NCBI RefSeq assembly: GCF_035594125.1
Contig: NC_087152.1
Location: 13,451,001 to 13,515,000, forward strand
Direction: 5' to 3'
DNA: 64,000 bases
Source of the DNA: Scylla paramamosain
Lineage: Eukaryota; Arthropoda; Malacostraca; Decapoda; Portunidae
Positions 56,335-64,000 of this stretch are shown here, one piece after another. Numbering within the stretch: the stretch's first letter is position 1; every line of letters starts with the position of its first letter. The notes beneath the pieces were generated by a model, which did not search any database, had not been told where the DNA came from, and worked only from the letters and a program-made list of their open reading frames with translations. Position numbers and translations under genes: made by a program.

Positions 56335-56520
56335 ACCCGTCTTCTCAAACATTTCCGTGTTTTATCACGGGAACTTTTAACAAGTTTCAGTGGTAGTTAA
56401 TTGGGGGTTTTCAAGGTCTCGTAGTTCCAATTTCCTCTATCATCAATAGGTAAAACACCCACTAGAATTCAACTGATCATCTCTGTGGTCTTTGAAGATA
56501 GTCCTGATGAAAGCATAAAA
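56335..56520 (+). repeat. Dispersed repeat family R1, copy B
   Basis: A more diverged copy. Recognisable blocks are TTCTCAAACATTTCCGTGTT near the start and CATCTCTGTGGTCTTTGAAG then ATAGTCCTGA near the end, in the same order and orientation as in copies A (51.6 kb) and C (61.2 kb). Confidence 0.5.
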
Positions 56521-56814
56521 CATTTAATAACATGGGCATGTGCCCATTAACACAGTGAACAGGTGATGAAACCCTCGTGTTTGCATGACCTTCACGCTGC
56601 CACAAGCATGACTGGACAGCTCATGATGACTGGAAGGAGGGGAAGTGACGGGGATCTCCGGATAGAAAACTAGCCGGTCTATTGCAAGACTGACATAATA
56701 TTGGGTATGACTCAACACCAAGCACTTAATACTATTATCCACTCCTAAAGCCTGAAGAAGGCCAGTGACGGGCCAAAGTCAGCCCGAGGGATGTTTGTTT
56801 TGTCGAGATCAATG

Positions 56815-56982
56815 GAACATGTGACGTGTGAGGAGGCGGCGTCTCTTCTGCATCCCTGGCAGCACCTGCGAGGATTAGTTTCTGGTCTGTGTCAGAGTCT
56901 CCGTGACGCTGCTTATTCTGCCTCTCTCCACCTCCCCGATGCTTTACACAGCTTGCAATGTTTTTATGGAGCAATGGCTTAG
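56815..56982 (+). CDS. Hypothetical short ORF of moderate coding look (55 aa), or minus-strand exon
   Basis: A GC-richer island begins at an ATG (56815) and encodes MEHVTCEEAASLLHPWQHLR and 35 more residues, ending just before an AC microsatellite. On the opposite strand the same island is also open and has a possible acceptor and donor pair (GAGGCAG|AATAAGC ... CTCGCAG|GTGCTG). The strand cannot be decided and no family is recognised. It could be a noncoding GC island. Confidence 0.2.
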   Translation, partial: EHVTCEEAASLLHPWQHLRGLVSGLCQSLRDAAYSASLHLPDALHSLQCFYGAMA

Positions 56983-56992
56983 GAGTGATTCG

Positions 56993-56995
<3 letters not shown>

Positions 56996-57074
<79 letters not shown>

Positions 57075-57150
57075 ACACACACACAAGAGTAAATGGATGA
57101 ATGAATGAATGAATGAATGAATGAATGAATGAATGAATAAACAACAACAA

Positions 57151-57189
<39 letters not shown>

Positions 57190-57190
57190 C
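56996..57190. repeat. AC, TGAA and CAA microsatellite series
   Basis: Three different microsatellites lie side by side: AC (56996-57084, one interruption), TGAA/GAAT units (57094-57137) and CAA units (57141-57190). Confidence 0.96.
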
Positions 57191-60043
<2,853 letters not shown>

Positions 60044-61064
60044 CGCCCCATGACTACGACCAGCCCAAGCTGAAGCTCCCCATGCAGGGACGCACCAACC
60101 TGCAGGTCAACAACGGACACCGTGTCTGCCTCCAGGGTGGAGTATGCTACACGCGAGTGCCGGCCCCGCGTCTCTTTACTCATCGGTGACCTCCTGAGAA
60201 GTCTGTCCAGAAGTGACACCCCGACACCCTCCATTAACGAAACACTGCAATACAAAGGGAAACACCTTTACGCTAGCCTAGTGTGCCCCGAGACAGACAA
60301 ACATTTGACAGCTGTTGACGTGCTGTTGACTGAGTAACCTGTGGAGAGTTGCCTTGTTTATATCTAATTTTTTTTTTCATTATAACAATAAAGGTTTTAC
60401 GTCTTTATAAAAAAAAAATGTTTTTTTTTGGTAGTACTCGACTCTTGATCAGTTCCTCTCCAAGTAGATTCATAACATCCCATTTATTTGCTATATTTTA
60501 AAATGCGTGCAACAACATAACAACACAACACTGCATACTCATTTCACACTAAGAAAAAAAAAACCGCGGTGTCTCACGGTGTACGTACTCGTACATTCAC
60601 AAAGTTGCAAACGATGTGTGACGAGGCAGAGTAGAAGTATGGAAATTCTATAAACTGACAGAAGAAATACCATGGACGCACCACCTCCACATAGCAGTAC
60701 GGACGCCATTCTTAAAGTTAACATTTCCTGCCAGGTATATCCAAAGTCACGGCATGTTTAGGAAAGCGACTAATTTGTTGGTTTGACGAAGCTGTCGTAG
60801 TGAAGGTCGTGGTACTGACGGGTAAAGACGAAATTACAACACTTAAAAGAGCAATTAATCAAGGTTATAAGGGAAATTATTGATATTGGTAATGTTCTGA
60901 GCAACAAGGTAAAGGTCGTGCGGGTTCCAGCGATCTCATTTTCTCTTGACATCTCCACACTGGTCGTGTTGTAAACGAAGCGGGCATGAAGTCTGCTTTA
61001 CATTAATGTGTGAGAGTGCTGCTTCTGCTACATTCGCCTTGGACAAGAGAGGCAACATGCAAAG

Positions 61065-61098
<34 letters not shown>

Positions 61099-62297
61099 AG
61101 GAAGTAAGTACAATGTGTACAGTCACTGGGGATCGAGTCTGCTCATGCTGGTTTCCTTCAGTCGCCACAGGATAATATTTTCAAATGTTTCAGCGTCTCA
61201 CATCGACAATTTTTCAGAAGTTATTAGGCTTTTCACGTGTGTTTTCATGATTCTAGTGATAATTTGACAATTACTGTATACCATCAGTAGGGAAAAATAC
61301 TCATGAGAACCCGAATAGGCATCCCTTTGGCCTCTGAAAGTAGTCCTGCGCCCTTATTCTGAAACACTTCGCTCTCTCACAACTATTTTTAAAGCCTACA
61401 GAGATGATTTGCTAGATTCCCACGAGTGTTTCTCGTCTTAGTATTATAGAAATCTTATCAATATGCTACTCGAACCGTAAAAACATCCTTAAAAACCCGT
61501 GCAGCTTCAAGTAGAGCCTATTAACCACTTCGCTCCGGATGCTTAAAAGTAGTGGAGATGTGGCAACTGATGAAAGAACAAAGCGTGCAAGACTACGGCT
61601 AATAAAGTCATTGGGATGGCGGCGCTTTTCATGATGTCTGGTAATGAAGGACACGAATCAGTATTAATGGAACTTCCTGCACGGATTCTGTAGCTTGCTT
61701 GCTAGTTAATATGTGCAAGGATACGTAAACTGTCTATATGTACGCCTTGGATGTGTCTGCGATGCGTGGATAACAGCGAATGGTAAGATAGCTGGTTGCT
61801 GTACTTGTGTCGGGTAACAGAACATTGTAAATTATGTTTCATTATAGTGCTGTGGTGGACATGATGATGTTTAAGTAGTGTAGTATTGTGTGGTATATAC
61901 AGTGCTCTGGTGGTATTGTGAAGTGGTGGTGGTGATGGTGATGGAGAAGTGACGTAGGATGGAATGGCATTGGTTATGAAGATATGCAATGATAACGCAT
62001 TGATTGAGTCTTGGCGCCACAACAAGGAGAGGTCATATGGCGCCACAAGGTAAAAGAGAATTTAAAAGACGTAGATAAAAAGACACTAAAGCTAAAAACA
62101 CTATTGTAACTAAATTGTACGCAATACAATGGCTACGATTTGTCGAAAAGGCGAGTCTTCTTCACAGAAATAAGCAGTTATACCTCATGTCCCCAGGGAG
62201 CCACACCTCTCGCGACATCAAAGAAAGAGATTGTTCCGTCTTCAGCCTGATACCCACAAACGAGGGCAAATACCGGGCAGTCAGGAGAACCAAGTAG
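60044..62297 (+). CDS. Candidate two-exon 3' part of an unrecognised gene (low support)
   Basis: Candidate exons are 60044-60136 and 62197-62297 (stop TAG at 62295-62297). Exon 1 has an acceptor (TTCACACAG) and a donor (CTCCAGG|GTGGAG), exon 2 a strong acceptor (TCATGTCCCCAG), and the phases match (one base plus two). Joined pieces read PHDYDQPKLKLPMQGRTNLQ, VNNGHRVCLQ, then SHTSRDIKERDCSVFSLIPT and NEGKYRAVRRTK. Third codon positions in exon 1 are strongly G/C. An upstream exon would be needed for a start codon. The first island is also open on the minus strand (MSKETRGRHSRVAYSTLEAD), so the strand is not proven. No family is recognised. Confidence 0.28.
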
Positions 62298-62805
62298 TGA
62301 TCACAGTAACTCCGCATCCTATGGAACACGAGGTAACTCTGTGCAAGACGTGTAGGAGATAGATCAGTACGGTTTCATGTGGGCATGCCTGGTCAGGAGC
62401 CCACAGCCCACCCCGTGACCTCACTCAGCGGTAGCCATCATCTCCCATCTGTGTTGACAAGTGGTACATTTATGAATGGATTGTTGAAAAGGTCTCAAAA
62501 AGGGAGAGGATAAGAAGGAACATGATGAGAAGAGGCAGCCGCTTTAGTTGTTATTCTTCTCGACTGCTGCATGTACAAGAAACGAGCAAAAATTATTATG
62601 CAGAGCCGCATCTAATGCACAAAATCATTCACACATTTTTTCTCGTGTATGGGGTGCTGTGGACAGACATCCCCGAGCCAGCGAATCCTGCATACCACCA
62701 TCACACCTCAAAGTCCTTAACTCCTCAGGTATGTTTACGTATAAATATAAAGTAGACCAATGAACCAACACCAAGTGAACCACTCACCTCCATCACGCTG
62801 TTCAT
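60770..62805 (-). CDS. Alternative minus-strand gene candidate (very low support)
   Basis: A possible first coding exon, MNSVME, at 62805-62788 ends at a perfect donor GTGAGT. A possible last exon, YHDLHYDSFVKPTN and stop, lies at 60814-60770 behind the acceptor TTTACCCGTCAG. Both borders are phase 0. No convincing middle exon was found: a minus-strand open stretch near 62160-62310 has good splice signals but leaves the wrong phase. It competes with the plus-strand candidate in the same interval. Confidence 0.15.
61068..61096. repeat. CT microsatellite
   Basis: About 14 CT units. Confidence 0.9.
61170..61500 (+). repeat. Dispersed repeat family R1, copy C
   Basis: It carries AAATGTTTCAGCGTCTCACA, GTGTTTTCATGATTCTAGTG and CATCCCTTTGGCCTCTGAAA followed by GTAGTCCTG, in the same order as copies A and B. 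It appears to extend further right, where TTCTGAAACACTTCG introduces a partial second unit to about 61500. Confidence 0.55.
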
Positions 62806-63669
62806 GGTTGATGGTGAGCGTTGGTCTCTTACGAAAAGTCTATCTTCGGTTTATCTCCTGTCTCTTCTTCAGTCTCCCGTGCGCTTCGACAGGGCCAAAA
62901 ATGTTTAAATTGTACTTGTAGAGACTCGGTGAACTTCAATTAATTTGATGATTTTCGAGAGCGGGAAAGCTTGCGGTTTTTTTTTTTTTTTTTTTTTTTT
63001 TTTCGTAAGCCGGTAAGTGAAGGCGAGGGAAGAGGAACACAGCATCCAGGCCGCTGTCCCGATTCTTCCCAAGCCACGTGCACGACTGTCGGCGTCACGT
63101 TGGCCTAGTCGACTCCGGTGGTACCGTCCCGCCCCTTAATCGTTGATACAGGTGCCGATTAGGGAATACAATGGTTAAAATATGCCGCATCTCCTGCTAC
63201 CGAACAGACCCCAGCCCCCTCCCCCCCAACGACTGCAGCGTGCCAACGCAAATTTTTTTTTTTTTTCATTGCCTGCCATGGCGTGTCGCTCAAGTCTTTC
63301 AGGTATCTTATTTTAATCACTAAATGTTTCAAGATGCAATACTCGTACACAGCCTCCTGTTCATGCACAGGGAAATGGCGATCTCTTATCATGACCATGT
63401 GCTGACAGCCGTGACGTATACATGTTTCGCCTCAGCAAGGTTGTTTTGTTGGACTATGGGGGTGCAACCGATTGCTGCTAGTGTGCGTGGCCATCCATTT
63501 CCTGCGGTTTGCACACAGCCTGGTAACAGGATTGAGAATACTCCTCGGATAACACCGCCTCGCAACTACTTGGGAAGGGAGGCCGACGAGGCAGACAGGT
63601 TGTGTTTCTTCGTCCACCATGACAACAGTTTAGATGTTTAGATATGTGCGTTGTGTTGACACACACACA

Positions 63670-63711
<42 letters not shown>

Positions 63712-64000
63712 TGATGCAGTAGAGTACGCACATGTCATCACGAGGAGGAAGGATAAGGGAACCTAAGATTGCAAGAAGCGGACGGCAACCGGGAGGTAAA
63801 AGCAGGTAAACAACAATACGAAACAGCAAGCTAAGTGGAACATCTATCCGTGCACCTGTCCTGCTGTTCCCTCCCATCTCAGCCACAGGCAAATACTTCA
63901 TTTGTAATGGATGTCACATAATGATTTCATGAAACTAAAGCATTTTTCACATACTCGTATTCTAAAAAAAATACATTGATCAAAGAACCACTTGATAATA
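62298..64000. other. Right edge: no supported gene
   Basis: It contains a T-run (62978-63004) and an AC microsatellite (63660-63707). A GC-richer stretch (63005-63140) could be a promoter or CpG-rich segment. Open frames on both strands between 63324 and 63641 have no family motif or convincing splice signals. Confidence 0.45.

Overview
The window reads as nuclear DNA of an arthropod, most likely a decapod crustacean. The reasons are split genes with GT-AG introns, animal-type mitochondrial and endolysosomal proteins, many fossil transposons, and a very high load of long AG/CT, AC/GT and TA microsatellites. The species cannot be named from the sequence. There is no sign of bacterial, organellar or CRISPR sequence.

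Layout: (1) 1.1-2.3 kb, plus strand: the last three coding exons of the mitochondrial ATP synthase subunit f gene; its first exon lies off the left edge. (2) 2.3-10.2 kb: AT-rich sequence with no gene seen. (3) 10.2-30 kb, minus strand: a complete 12-coding-exon gene for mitochondrial ClpX. Its introns hold a palindromic mariner derivative, a pogo/Tigger-like deletion derivative, a second pogo-like element split by a LINE, a SINE-like fragment and several microsatellites. (4) 32.5-43.7 kb, plus strand: a complete 5-exon gene for VPS33B, divergent from ClpX, with a probable shared promoter region at 31.8-32.5 kb. Its large first intron holds compound microsatellites, a candidate hAT-like element, a LINE 3' fragment and a MITE nested inside that fragment. 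(5) 46.2-50.4 kb, minus strand: two adjacent small genes that I do not recognise, for proteins of 188 and 93 residues. Each has a CxC...CxC motif and one hydrophobic segment at the very C-terminus. (6) 50.4-64 kb: mostly transposon debris (a LINE with a large internal deletion, a 174-bp hAT MITE with an intact target duplication, and copies of a dispersed repeat), microsatellites, and a few weakly supported exon candidates on both strands at 56.8-62.8 kb.

The recognised genes are housekeeping genes: proton-driven ATP synthesis, mitochondrial protein unfolding and quality control, and endosome or lysosome-related-organelle membrane tethering. They do not form a pathway. The most novel item is the tandem pair of tail-anchored cysteine-motif proteins. 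All exon borders were read by hand from splice signals, reading-frame phase and remembered family features; no alignment or transcript data were used.
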